In this document: positions 7,898 to 15,955 of the stretch, in pieces
Layout: the number at the start of each line of letters is the position of its first letter
How positions within the stretch are numbered: the first letter of the stretch is position 1
Assembly: GCF_008698145.1 (NCBI RefSeq)
Contig: NZ_RZNZ01000015.1
Coordinates: 1 to 64,000, forward strand
Reading direction: 5' to 3'
Origin: Bifidobacterium vespertilionis
GTDB lineage: Bacteria > Actinomycetota > Actinomycetes > Actinomycetales > Bifidobacteriaceae
DNA length: 64,000 nucleotides
Notes under the pieces: generated by a model
The model's input: only the letters and a program-made list of their open reading frames with translations
Databases searched by the model: none
What the model was told of the DNA's origin: nothing
Position numbers and translations under genes: made by a program

Positions 7898-7919
7898 GCT
7901 CTCGCCGTCAGGCGAGAGC
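7898..7919. repeat. Palindrome straddling the pepC stop codon
   Basis: GCTCTCGCC (7898-7906) and GGCGAGAGC (7911-7919) are a perfect 9 bp inverted repeat. The right arm is the last three codons of pepC and the stop codon lies in the loop. Similar stop-straddling palindromes occur at pnp, fas and the PucR-type gene. Confidence 0.75.
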
Positions 7920-9242
7920 TCCCATCGGATCCCACGCCGGCAGGGAGATGGCGGGCTCGGCGAGAGCGGCCTGGTACTCGGCGGGGAGCATCGCCTTGGG
8001 GACGGCCACCTCGTAGACGTACTCGGAGAACCAGTCGTCGGACATGGTGAAGTAGCCCTTGTCGGCGATCTTGGCACCCCAGGAGTTCTCCACGCGCCAG
8101 CGGCGGGTGGTGGTGCCGTCATCGGCCACGTCGACGCCCACGAAGGCCATCGCATGGTTCATCGCGGACTCGCCGAAGCGTACGCGCTCCTCCTTGTCCA
8201 GATCGAAGTCCACGTCGTACACGCGGCCGTACTCGAACAGATCGATGGCCCATGCGCCGTTCTCGCGGTCCATCATCGGGCCGCAATCGGCGCCGAACCA
8301 GACCGGGATGCCCTGCTCGGAGAGGATCTCGCGCACGCAGTCCTTCATGAACTGCACCGGCACGTTGAGGTACTCGGTCGGGTCGCCGCCGGCCACGTTG
8401 CCCAAGTGCTCGATGGCGATCTTCTTGCCCTTCGGATGCTCCTGGCGCGGATCGTCCACGAGGCACACGTAGTCCTCGAGATCGGCGGTGCCCACGTACT
8501 TGGCCCAGAACTCCTGCGGGGTGATCTCGCCGTCGCGGTGGAACTCGCCGTCCTTGTCGGTCCACTCCCAGTCGAACTTGACCGGCGGCTCGCCCAGATG
8601 GATGGTGAGGATGCGGTGGCCGGCGGCACGGGTCTCGGCCACGATCTGGTCGATCTGGCCCGGGTTCGCGTACATGTGGGCCACGGCGGTGTGCAGCAGG
8701 GCGCGCAGCTGCTTGTTCATGGAGCCGGTGTTGGAGGAGGAGACGGTCTCCGGGAACAGGTCCTTCGGCACGGCGCCGTACTTCTTGTAGACGTTCAGGG
8801 CCATGGTCCACTGGCCGCCGTCGCCCATCACATCGGCCAGCAGATGCTGGACGAGACGGGAGTCGTTCGGCTCGCCGGCGCGGACCAGCTCGGCCACGTC
8901 CTGCAGGAAGTAGTTGACGCGCTCCAGCTTGTCGTAGTACATCGCGTAGTTCTGGGAGAACTCGAACTCCTTGAGGTTCAGGTTCTTCTTGGCGATGAAG
9001 CGGGCCACGTTCAGGGAGCTGAACAGCCAGCAGCGGCCGGAGCGCTCCTGGGAGGTGACCTCGCCGTTGTCGACGGTCACGGAGAAGCGGCGCTGCAGCA
9101 GGCGCGCGCGGTCGTAGTTGCGGGCGACCTTCTCGATGCCGGCGGCGGTGACGGCGTTCATCGCCAGACGATTGGTTCCCTTGCTGTCAAAGTCCTGACG
9201 CAGACCGTCCAGCGCTTCCTGGCTCAGCGGTTCGATGGCCAT
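7908..9242 (-). CDS. pepC: Aminopeptidase C (bleomycin hydrolase family, C1B)
   Basis: Predicted 444 aa cytosolic cysteine aminopeptidase, normal length for PepC. The papain-like triad is visible: Cys71 in SGRCWLFSSLN, His in MNHAMAFVGVDV near residue 373, and Asn in RVENSWG near 394. It trims N-terminal residues from peptides in the cytosol. ATG 9242 is preceded by AAGGAGG 4 nt upstream; an in-frame ATG further up has no site. A 9 bp palindrome surrounds the stop codon and a nested terminator follows. It lies downstream of the DivIVA-like gene with a hairpin in the gap. Confidence 0.96.
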   Translation of the reverse strand: MAIEPLSQEALDGLRQDFDSKGTNRLAMNAVTAAGIEKVARNYDRARLLQRRFSVTVDNGEVTSQERSGRCWLFSSLNVARFIAKKNLNLKEFEFSQNYAMYYDKLERVNYFLQDVAELVRAGEPNDSRLVQHLLADVMGDGGQWTMALNVYKKYGAVPKDLFPETVSSSNTGSMNKQLRALLHTAVAHMYANPGQIDQIVAETRAAGHRILTIHLGEPPVKFDWEWTDKDGEFHRDGEITPQEFWAKYVGTADLEDYVCLVDDPRQEHPKGKKIAIEHLGNVAGGDPTEYLNVPVQFMKDCVREILSEQGIPVWFGADCGPMMDRENGAWAIDLFEYGRVYDVDFDLDKEERVRFGESAMNHAMAFVGVDVADDGTTTRRWRVENSWGAKIADKGYFTMSDDWFSEYVYEVAVPKAMLPAEYQAALAEPAISLPAWDPMGALA

Positions 9243-9283
9243 GGATCCTCCTTGATGATCGATGTGCTTGTGGCTATGCATGC

Positions 9284-9325
9284 GAACGCGCACCGGACAT
9301 GCTGAGCATGCCTCGATGCGCGTTC
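9284..9325. promoter_or_regulatory. Hairpin between the DivIVA-like gene and pepC
   Basis: GAACGCGCA (9284-9292) and TGCGCGTTC (9317-9325) form a perfect 9 bp stem enclosing a second small palindrome CATGCTGAGCATG. No T-run follows on either strand, so it may be an mRNA processing or stability element rather than a simple terminator. Confidence 0.5.
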
Positions 9326-9346
9326 ACGGCAACGTTTTGAATGATA

Positions 9347-10882
9347 CTACTCGGCCTTGGACTCGGCGGAATCGGCCGGCTCGGTCTGTTCCGCATCCTC
9401 ATCCGGCGCAGCGGCTGGAGCGCTCTCGGACCCCTGCGCATCGGCGGAGGCAGCCGCATCGGCCGCGCTCTGTGCGTCAGCGTCGGCATCGGCGTCCGCG
9501 GACTCGGCGGGCACGGGCGCATTCACCGGTACGCTGGGCGCCTCGGCGGGCGTTCCGTTGGCGGGAGCGGCGGCAGCGGCGGGAGCGGCGGCATCACCCG
9601 CGGCACCGTCCTTGGCCGGCTCCACGGCATCCGCGAACCCGGCGAGGGAGCCGAAGGACTTGGAGAAGATGGACTTGAGCTCGGAGACGCGGGCGGTGAT
9701 CGCCGACTCGCGCTGCTGGAGCTGGGCGATCTGCGCCTGCAGGGCATCGATCTCCTGCTTGGCGGCCTCGCGGCGGGAGCGGATCTGGGCGTCCGCATCC
9801 TCACCGGCCTGACGCACGATCTCGGCGGCCTGACGATCGGCCTCCTCGCGCTTGGCCGCGGCGTAATCGTCGGCGGCCTGACGGGCGGCCTTGGCCTGGC
9901 CGATCAGCTCGTCGGATTCCTTCTGCGTGGCCTTGCGGCGCTCCTCCAGAGAGGCGAGCAGATCGTTGACCTTGGCAGTGGCCTCGTCCTGCTGGGAGGA
10001 GATGTCCGCACGGATCTGCTCCACCTCGGCCTTGAGCTGGCTCATCATGTCGTCGCGCTTGATCTCGGCCTCGTCGGTGATCTGGCGGGCCTTGGAGCGC
10101 GCGGTCTCGGTGATCTCGCCGGCCTTGCGGTTGGCCTCGCTCAGCAGCTTGGAGGCCTGATCGCGCACGTCGGCGAGCTTCTTGTTAGCCTCGGCGATGG
10201 CCTGCTGGATCTGGTCATTGGCGTCCGAGCGGCGCTTGGCGAGCTCCTGGTCCGCCGCGGTGCGCTGGGCGCTGATCTGCTTGGTGGTCTCCGCCTTGAG
10301 CTCGGCGATCTGACGCTCCTGGGAGGCCTTCTCCGCGGCGAGGCGCTTGTTGTGCTCCTCGCGGGAGTTCTGCAGCTCGAGGTCGATGGCCTGGCGCTGT
10401 TCGGCCACGGCCTTGGAGGTCTGGGACTTGAGCTGGTCCGACTGCTCCTTGGCGGTGGTGACGATGGTGCGGGCGGTGGTGTTGGCGGTGTCCACGATCG
10501 ACTTGGCCTTGGCCTGCGCCTCGGACAGGACGCGGTCGGCCTCGATGCCCGCGTTGTTCTTGGTGGTCTCCGCCTGCTTCCTGGCGCTGTCCAGCGTGTT
10601 GGCGGCGTCCTGCTTGGCGCGGTTGAGCAGCTCGGAGCTGGTCTGTTCTGCGGAGGCGAGCAGCTGCTGGGCGTTGGCGCCCAGGGACGCGAAGGAGTCC
10701 TTGGACTGCGGGGCCTTGCGCTGGCGCTCCTCCTGCAGCTCGGCCTCCAGCTGAAGCACGCGGTCGTCGTACGAACGGATCTGTTCGCGAAGCCGGGAGA
10801 GATTTTCGCGCGCGTCGGCGAAGGCCGCGTCCACCTGCTCCTTGTCGTAGCCCCGCAATACCACCGAGAACTGTTCAGCCAT
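9347..10882 (-). CDS. DivIVA-like long coiled-coil protein
   Basis: Predicted 511 aa. The first ~55 residues (FSVVLRGYDKEQVDAAFADA) resemble the DivIVA/Wag31 membrane-binding start. Residues ~60-430 are an almost continuous heptad-rich, Ala/Glu/Gln/Lys coiled coil, and the last ~75 residues are an acidic Ala/Pro/Asp tail with an ADADADADA run. DivIVA proteins in actinobacteria sit at curved membranes of the poles and guide growth; at 511 aa this is longer than Wag31 and more like Streptomyces Scy/FilP-type scaffolds. AAGGAG lies 9 nt before the ATG. It may be co-transcribed with pepC (104 bp gap). A role in polar organisation is inference. Confidence 0.85.
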   Translation of the reverse strand: MAEQFSVVLRGYDKEQVDAAFADARENLSRLREQIRSYDDRVLQLEAELQEERQRKAPQSKDSFASLGANAQQLLASAEQTSSELLNRAKQDAANTLDSARKQAETTKNNAGIEADRVLSEAQAKAKSIVDTANTTARTIVTTAKEQSDQLKSQTSKAVAEQRQAIDLELQNSREEHNKRLAAEKASQERQIAELKAETTKQISAQRTAADQELAKRRSDANDQIQQAIAEANKKLADVRDQASKLLSEANRKAGEITETARSKARQITDEAEIKRDDMMSQLKAEVEQIRADISSQQDEATAKVNDLLASLEERRKATQKESDELIGQAKAARQAADDYAAAKREEADRQAAEIVRQAGEDADAQIRSRREAAKQEIDALQAQIAQLQQRESAITARVSELKSIFSKSFGSLAGFADAVEPAKDGAAGDAAAPAAAAAPANGTPAEAPSVPVNAPVPAESADADADADAQSAADAAASADAQGSESAPAAAPDEDAEQTEPADSAESKAE

Positions 10883-11050
10883 CGCTGCAACTCCTTGCCT
10901 GATAACCCCATTTGGCTAGGGATACTGTAGCGCATCGATGGCCGCGAAACCCCGTCGAAACGCATAGGTTTCGCGGCTTGGACACAAGTTGTTCGACGCC
11001 CGGCGCGTCGCGGTCCCGCAGCCCCGTTCCGGCCCGGCGGGAAGCCCGGT

Positions 11051-11731
11051 TCAGGCGATCAGGATGTCCGCGCTGGAGGGCTGGCGCCAATAGCGCACGG
11101 CCTCGCGGATCACGGCCCGCCCGGCCTCGATCTGCTGGTTCAGCGGCAGGCCCGGCGTGGACCGGTCCCCCGATTCGTTGACCATGGGCAGGCTCACGAA
11201 GCCGGAGATCACGCGCTCCTGCGAGGCGGTCCAGTCGAGCAGCTGGTAGAACAGCGAATTGCACACGTAGGTGCCGGCGTCCGAGCTCAGCGTGGCGGGG
11301 ATGTTGCCGGCCGTGAAATCGGCCAGGATCGCGCGCAGGGGCAGGCGCGTCCAGTAGGCGGCCGGGCCGTCGGGATTGATGGTCTCGTATGTGGGGGTCA
11401 CATTGTCCGCGTCGGGACGATCGTCGCCCACGCGGTTGGTGGCGCAGCGCTCCAGGGCGATGCCGCGCGCGGCCTTCTTCAGCCCCATGGCCACCACGAT
11501 CCTGGGATTCGTGGCCTCGATCGCCTCATGCAGCACGGGCCACGATTTGGTGAAGCTCACCGGCATCGACACGGCGCTGACGGCCACGTCGACATCATTC
11601 AGCGGATCGTCCTCGTCCACGGGCACGCCCAGTCCCTGCGTCGCCAGAGCGCGGGGCACCTCGTAGGCCGGGTTGACCGTGACGCCCTCGTACTGGCCGA
11701 AGCCGCACACCACAACGTTGAACCGTTCCAT
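11051..11731 (-). CDS. Pyroglutamyl-peptidase I-like protein lacking the catalytic His
   Basis: Predicted 226 aa, C15 peptidase fold. The start VVVCGFGQYEGVTVNPA, the Glu region (ALERCATN) and the nucleophile region DAGTYVCNSLFYQLL match pyroglutamyl-peptidase I, an enzyme that removes N-terminal pyroglutamate. At the place where the family has the catalytic His (GFIHVP-type motif), this protein reads GFVSLP, so the His is replaced by Ser. The Cys and Glu remain. It may be inactive, use another base or have a changed function. The ATG at 11731 has no strong ribosome site. Downstream lies the divIVA-like gene, upstream a repeat element. Confidence 0.85.
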   Translation of the reverse strand: MERFNVVVCGFGQYEGVTVNPAYEVPRALATQGLGVPVDEDDPLNDVDVAVSAVSMPVSFTKSWPVLHEAIEATNPRIVVAMGLKKAARGIALERCATNRVGDDRPDADNVTPTYETINPDGPAAYWTRLPLRAILADFTAGNIPATLSSDAGTYVCNSLFYQLLDWTASQERVISGFVSLPMVNESGDRSTPGLPLNQQIEAGRAVIREAVRYWRQPSSADILIA

Positions 11732-11787
11732 GGTTATCAGTGTAGCCGCAGCCCCGCCGTCAGCCTGAGCAGGACGGGAGCTTCAAC

Positions 11788-11904
11788 GTCATCCTGAGCG
11801 GAGCGAAGCGAAGTCGAAGGATCCTTAACCTCCTGCACTATGACTATGTGCGTAATGACGAAGGATCCTTCGACTCCGCCCTAACGGGCTCCGCTCAGGA
11901 TGAC
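11788..11904. repeat. Family A bipartite palindrome, full copy
   Basis: GTCATCCTGAGCGG..GTCGAAGGATCCTTAA on the left and GAAGGATCCTTCGACTCC..CCGCTCAGGATGAC on the right are inverted arms of ~40 bp around a ~35 bp loop containing GCACTATGACTATGTGC. Other full copies are at 23770-23887, 25779-25878, 35114-35229 and 50418-50529. Degenerate CTCAGGATGAC fragments continue to 11985. The gap 11732-11995 holds nothing else. Confidence 0.85.
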
Positions 11905-11995
11905 AACGGGGGTTGACCCGGACGCTCCTCAGGATGACGAGAGGGGCCTGCGCTCCGCTCAGGATGACGGAAAGCACTCAGGATGGGGAGGGGAC

Positions 11996-12883
11996 TTAGC
12001 GCCTCAGCTGGCCGGCGGCCTCGGCGAGCATGGCGTGCATGCGGGCCTTCGCGCTGGCCTTGGCGATGTCCTGCGCGATGCGCTCGGCGATCGGCAGATC
12101 GGCCAGCGTGGTGATCTTGAGGTTCGTCTCGCTGCCGGCCACGATCGCCACCGGCTCCTCGGGCAGGTAGTCGACCACCACGCGCGTGTCGTCGGTGGGG
12201 TGGAAATCGGGGTCGGTGCCCGCCTTGGCGTAGGCGGCGCGGATCGTGGCGAAGCGGAAGGCCTGCGGGGTCTGCGCGCGGAACGTGTTGGGGCGATCGG
12301 GCACGGAGGCGACCGCCTTGCGATCCCCAAGATCGCGCGTGAGCAGCACGGTGTCCGTGGAGGGCACGGCCACGGTGGCGGCCTTGTACTCGTCCAGCGC
12401 GTCGATGCATCCGTCGATCGAGGAGCGCTCCACGAACGGCCGGACCGCATCGTGGATCAGCACCTTGGCATCGCCGGGGATGCCAACGGAGGCGAGCGTA
12501 TCCAGCGCGGCCATCGTGCTGTCCACGCGCTCGGCGCCGCCGTCGATGATCATGCGCACCTTGGGGTATCCGGCCTCGTCCACCAGTTCCTCCACGGCCT
12601 CGCGCACGCGCGGGTTGACCACCACCACGATGTCCGTGACGCGCGGATCGGACTCGAAGGCCTCGATCGACCATGCGACGATCGCCTTGTCGCCCACCGA
12701 GACGAGCTGCTTGGGATTGTCCGGGTCGAATCGGGTGCCGAAGCCGGCGGCCAGGACCACGGCCACGACGGGCACGGGCTGGACGGCGGGCACGGGCTGC
12801 GCGTTGTTGCCGGACTGCACGGCATCATCCGGCTGTGCGATATCATCCGGCTTCACGGTGGAATTGCTTGCATTCTGGGTCAT
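11996..12883 (-). CDS. ispD: 2-C-methyl-D-erythritol 4-phosphate cytidylyltransferase
   Basis: Predicted 295 aa. IspD transfers CMP from CTP to methylerythritol phosphate in the MEP isoprenoid pathway. The nucleotide-binding VVLAAGFGTRF..PKQ is at residues ~43-58, IHDAVRPFV and the TDDTRVVVD motif follow, and the C-terminal KITTLADL is typical. The first ~40 residues are a Gln/Pro/Asn-rich extension not found in compact IspD proteins. ATG 12883 has GAGGAG 6 nt upstream; the longer frame to 13087 enters the next gene. It is 38 bp downstream of the YfiH-type gene and may form a unit with it. Confidence 0.93.
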   Translation of the reverse strand: MTQNASNSTVKPDDIAQPDDAVQSGNNAQPVPAVQPVPVVAVVLAAGFGTRFDPDNPKQLVSVGDKAIVAWSIEAFESDPRVTDIVVVVNPRVREAVEELVDEAGYPKVRMIIDGGAERVDSTMAALDTLASVGIPGDAKVLIHDAVRPFVERSSIDGCIDALDEYKAATVAVPSTDTVLLTRDLGDRKAVASVPDRPNTFRAQTPQAFRFATIRAAYAKAGTDPDFHPTDDTRVVVDYLPEEPVAIVAGSETNLKITTLADLPIAERIAQDIAKASAKARMHAMLAEAAGQLRR

Positions 12884-12921
12884 AGGTCTCTCCTCAACGT
12901 TTCGATCGTCCACGTCCACGC

Positions 12922-13899
12922 TCACGAGCGCACGATCAGCGCGAGCATGCGCCCCTCGTGCTCCTTGCCGGCGAGCGCCGCGCGGCGATGCGAGAACCAC
13001 AGCGGGTTCTCCAGCGTGCACATGCTGTGGCGGATCGCGCCAATGCGCTCGGTCAGGGATTCGGGCCCCTCGCCGTCCGTGGCGCACAGTTGAGCCAGTT
13101 CCGGATCGGCCTCGAGGTACTGGGTGGCGGCGTTGACGCGCGGGCGGGAGGACACCACGTTGTCCTGCGGGATGCCGGCCTTGGCGAGCTCGAGCAGGGC
13201 CGCATGGTTGATGTCGATGCCGGGCTTGCCGAAGCGGGACAGCGTGAACGATCCCGGGAATTGCGCGTCGAAGGCGTCGGCGATCTCGTCGCCCACCTCG
13301 TAGCAGTCGCCGCAGATGGCCGGGCCGAGCGTGGCGACGATGCGGGCCGGGTCGGCGCCCTTGAGCGCCATGAGCTCCACGGTCGCGCCGATCACCCCGC
13401 GTTCCAGTCCACGACGGCCGCAGTGGGCCGCGCCGATCACACCGGCCACCGGATCGGCCATGAGCACGGGCAGGCAGTCGGCGGCGAACATGCCGAGCGC
13501 CAGACCCGCCTGCGCGGTCACCTGGCCGTCGGCCTCTAGCACCTGACCCGTCACGTTGCCATCGGCATCCTTGGTACCGGAGCGATCGGCCGGACCGTCC
13601 ACGTCCACGGCCACGCCGGAGTGCACCTGGCTGACCAAGCTGATCGGCGCGCCCACGGCCTCGGCGAGCGCCTCGCGGTTGGAGGCCACGGCTTCGGGGT
13701 CGTCGCCCATCTTGCCGCCCAGGTTGAGGTGGCCGAAGTCGCCGGTGCTCAGGCCCCCGAGGCGGGTGGTGTACACCACGGTGACGCCCGGGGCGAGCGC
13801 GATCGGGATGGTCACCGGGATGGGGCGGCCGTCGGCGTCGGTGGGGCTCAGTTCGTTGCTGTTGAGAATCTCGTTGTCAAAGTCGGTCATGGCGTCCAT
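12922..13899 (-). CDS. YfiH/LACC1 family protein (polyphenol oxidase/purine nucleoside enzyme family)
   Basis: Predicted 325 aa. The family's metal-site signatures are present: SQVHSG, FAADCLPVLM and AAHCGRRGLERG, supplying the His-Cys-His set. Proteins of this family were annotated as laccases and later shown in several cases to act on purine nucleosides (phosphorolysis or deamination); the substrate here is not known. The length exceeds the usual ~250 aa owing to loop insertions (a DRSGTKDADG segment) and an N-terminal extension. Neither ATG 13899 nor ATG 13890 has a clear ribosome site, so the start is uncertain by three codons. It follows the U32 peptidase gene after 32 bp. Confidence 0.85.
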   Translation of the reverse strand: MDAMTDFDNEILNSNELSPTDADGRPIPVTIPIALAPGVTVVYTTRLGGLSTGDFGHLNLGGKMGDDPEAVASNREALAEAVGAPISLVSQVHSGVAVDVDGPADRSGTKDADGNVTGQVLEADGQVTAQAGLALGMFAADCLPVLMADPVAGVIGAAHCGRRGLERGVIGATVELMALKGADPARIVATLGPAICGDCYEVGDEIADAFDAQFPGSFTLSRFGKPGIDINHAALLELAKAGIPQDNVVSSRPRVNAATQYLEADPELAQLCATDGEGPESLTERIGAIRHSMCTLENPLWFSHRRAALAGKEHEGRMLALIVRS

Positions 13900-13931
13900 T
13901 CTAGGCGGGCGGCGGGCTGGCGGGTCCGGGC

Positions 13932-15614
13932 CTATTCGGCCTTGAGCGTGGGCCGCTTGGTGCGCGAGCGGATCGCGGCGTTCACGGGCACCCGATGCGG
14001 GCACGGGAAGGAGAACACGTGGGCCGGGTTGTTGATCGCCGCCACCCAGTTGCCGTCGGCGTCGCGCAGGCCGTCGGCCGGCAGATCGTATTCGAGCGGG
14101 GGCTCGCCGGGCAGCAGGAACTCCACATGCTGGCCGGGCTCGATCTTGTTGCGGCTCATGATCGTGACGCGACCGCCCTCCTCGGCGCTCCAGCCGAGCA
14201 CCTCGCCAACCACCATCCACGCGCGGAAGTAGGCCGATCGGTTGGTGTTCTGCGTGACCTTGCGCTCCGGGTAGTAGAAGCCGGTGGAGTAGTCGCGGTG
14301 GGCCACCTTGTTCGGCTCGTCAAGCAGCCAGTCGGGCAGCGTGACGGGAGGGGCCGGGCGCACGGGGGCGTGCAGCCAGCCGTCGGGCAGGATCTCGGCC
14401 GCGGTGTTGGACTTGCGGCGGGTGGACCGGGCGTGGTAGCTCAGATCGTCCGGATCGGCGGATGACGCCGTGGACGCGGACGGGCTCGCGGGCAACGATG
14501 TGGACGACGGTACGGACGACGGTACGGACGACACATCGGACGGTTCCGGCGCGGCGGTGGGACGCTCTCCGGGCACGCCGGAGAAGGCCTCGTCGGCATG
14601 GGCCATAATCCGGTCCGGCTCGCGCGCGGCCACTTCGGCGAAGGCCGGGAAGTCCGGGTCGGACGGACGGATCACGCGATCGCGGAAGGGCTTGAGGACG
14701 TTGCCGTCGCGGTCCTCGAAGCCGCGCTGGATCATGTACTCGTTCACCGCGGTCTTGTAGGCGTTGGTCATGGCGGCGATGTAGTAGGCGCTCTTGGACC
14801 GGCCCTCGATCTTGAGGCTGGTGGCGCCGGAGTCGATCAGGTCGTCGATGTGCTCCATCATGCACATGTCCTGCGAGTTGAACAGGTAGGCGCCCTCCTC
14901 GGTCTGCTCGATCGGGTAGTACTCGCCGGGACGCTTCTCCTCCACGATCGAGTACTTCCAGCGGCAGGACTGCGCGCATTCGCCGTGGTTGCCGTCGCGA
15001 CCGGTGAGGTAGTTGGAGAACAGGCATCGGCCGGAGAAGGCCATGCACATGGCGCCGTGGACGAAGCACTCCACGTCCATGTCCTCCGGGATGCGGGCGC
15101 GGATGTCGCGCACGGCCTGCAGGTCCATCTCGCGGGCCAGGACCACGCGGCGGGCGCCGAGCTCGTACAGGGCGTTGGCGGCGCCGTAGTTGGTGACGCC
15201 GGCCTGCGTGGAGACGTGCAGCTCGAGGTTCGGAGCCACGGCGTGCGCGGTCATCATCACGCCGATGTCCGTGACGATGAGCGCGTCGATGCCGGTGTCC
15301 CCGAGCTGGCCGATGTATTCGCGGATCGATTCGACCTCGTTGTTGCGCGGCAGCACGTTGAGCGTCACGTACACGCGGGCGCCGTGCTCATGGGCGTAGC
15401 GCGAACCCTCCTCGAAGTCCTCGAGGCTCAGGTTCTTCGGCGCCGATCGCATGCCGAACGCCTTGCCGCCGCAGTAGACGGCGTCGGCGCCGTAGTCCAC
15501 CGCGGTCTTCAGTCCCCTGAGATTGCCGGCGGGGGCCAGCACCTCGGGACGATGGCGGCGGCGCAGCGTGGCCGGGGTGTTCGAAGTATTCGGGGTTTCC
15601 ATTGATGAAGTCAT
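13932..15614 (-). CDS. U32 family peptidase (tRNA hydroxylation TrhP-like)
   Basis: Predicted 560 aa. The core (PEVLAPAGNLRGLKTAVDYGADAVYCGG) and the Cys-bearing signature ECFVHGAMCMAFSGRCLFSNYLTGRDGNHGECAQSCRW region are typical of U32 proteins, whose bacterial members YegQ/TrhP work with prephenate to hydroxylate tRNA wobble uridines; others are collagenase-like. Residues ~365-425 hold a Ser/Pro/Thr-rich insertion encoded in part by a tandem ACGACGGT repeat (about 14500-14535), followed by the C-terminal beta domain. No ribosome site precedes ATG 15614 or 15602, and a TAGACT -10 box ends only 11 bp before the ATG, so the mRNA may be nearly leaderless. Confidence 0.88.
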   Translation of the reverse strand: MTSSMETPNTSNTPATLRRRHRPEVLAPAGNLRGLKTAVDYGADAVYCGGKAFGMRSAPKNLSLEDFEEGSRYAHEHGARVYVTLNVLPRNNEVESIREYIGQLGDTGIDALIVTDIGVMMTAHAVAPNLELHVSTQAGVTNYGAANALYELGARRVVLAREMDLQAVRDIRARIPEDMDVECFVHGAMCMAFSGRCLFSNYLTGRDGNHGECAQSCRWKYSIVEEKRPGEYYPIEQTEEGAYLFNSQDMCMMEHIDDLIDSGATSLKIEGRSKSAYYIAAMTNAYKTAVNEYMIQRGFEDRDGNVLKPFRDRVIRPSDPDFPAFAEVAAREPDRIMAHADEAFSGVPGERPTAAPEPSDVSSVPSSVPSSTSLPASPSASTASSADPDDLSYHARSTRRKSNTAAEILPDGWLHAPVRPAPPVTLPDWLLDEPNKVAHRDYSTGFYYPERKVTQNTNRSAYFRAWMVVGEVLGWSAEEGGRVTIMSRNKIEPGQHVEFLLPGEPPLEYDLPADGLRDADGNWVAAINNPAHVFSFPCPHRVPVNAAIRSRTKRPTLKAE

Positions 15615-15705
15615 AGCAATAGGCCAGTCTAGCCGACAGACCGGGCAACGGACCGCCGACGGTGTCCGGCGGCACCCGACTTAGGCCATCGGCCATCCAA
15701 TCCGC

Positions 15706-15839
15706 ATCCAATCCGCTCACTTTGCGCACTCCCGAAGCCAAAATGAGCAAATCCGATGTCTACGGGCCCAAAAACGGTCGCAGGACAATGAATCCGCTCA
15801 TCCTGCGATTGTCTCGATGCAGAATGAGCGGATTCGATA
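15706..15839. repeat. Family D palindromes, two units
   Basis: Two copies of the CCGCTCA.TTTGC...CAGAATGAGC.GATTC palindrome start at about 15706 and 15788, an 82 bp step, with a shared spacer (GGGCCCAAAA.CGGTCGCAGGACA). The rest of 15615-15955 contains an extra inverted pair GGAACGTTTGGTTCGTTTTTG / CAAAAACGAACCAAACGTTCC-like around 15876-15932, which could terminate transcription of the exporter gene. No gene is seen. Confidence 0.8.
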
Positions 15840-15875
15840 TGTGAGCGGACCTAAGCGGCCCTGAGCTGCAAAGCG

Positions 15876-15932
15876 GAACGTTTGGTTCGTTTTTGACCGA
15901 TTTTGGAGGCCAAAAACGAACCAAACGTTCCG
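15876..15932 (-). terminator. Long hairpin downstream of the LysE-type exporter
   Basis: CGGAACGTTTGGTTCGTTTT and AAAACGAACCAAACGTTCCG are perfect 20 bp inverted arms around a 17 nt loop (GACCGATTTTGGAGGCC-like). It lies 24 bp after the exporter stop codon. The stem is unusually long for an intrinsic terminator, with T-rich sequence inside the arm rather than after it. Confidence 0.7.
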
Positions 15933-15955
15933 CGATTCGTTTCAGATGCCCGCAG

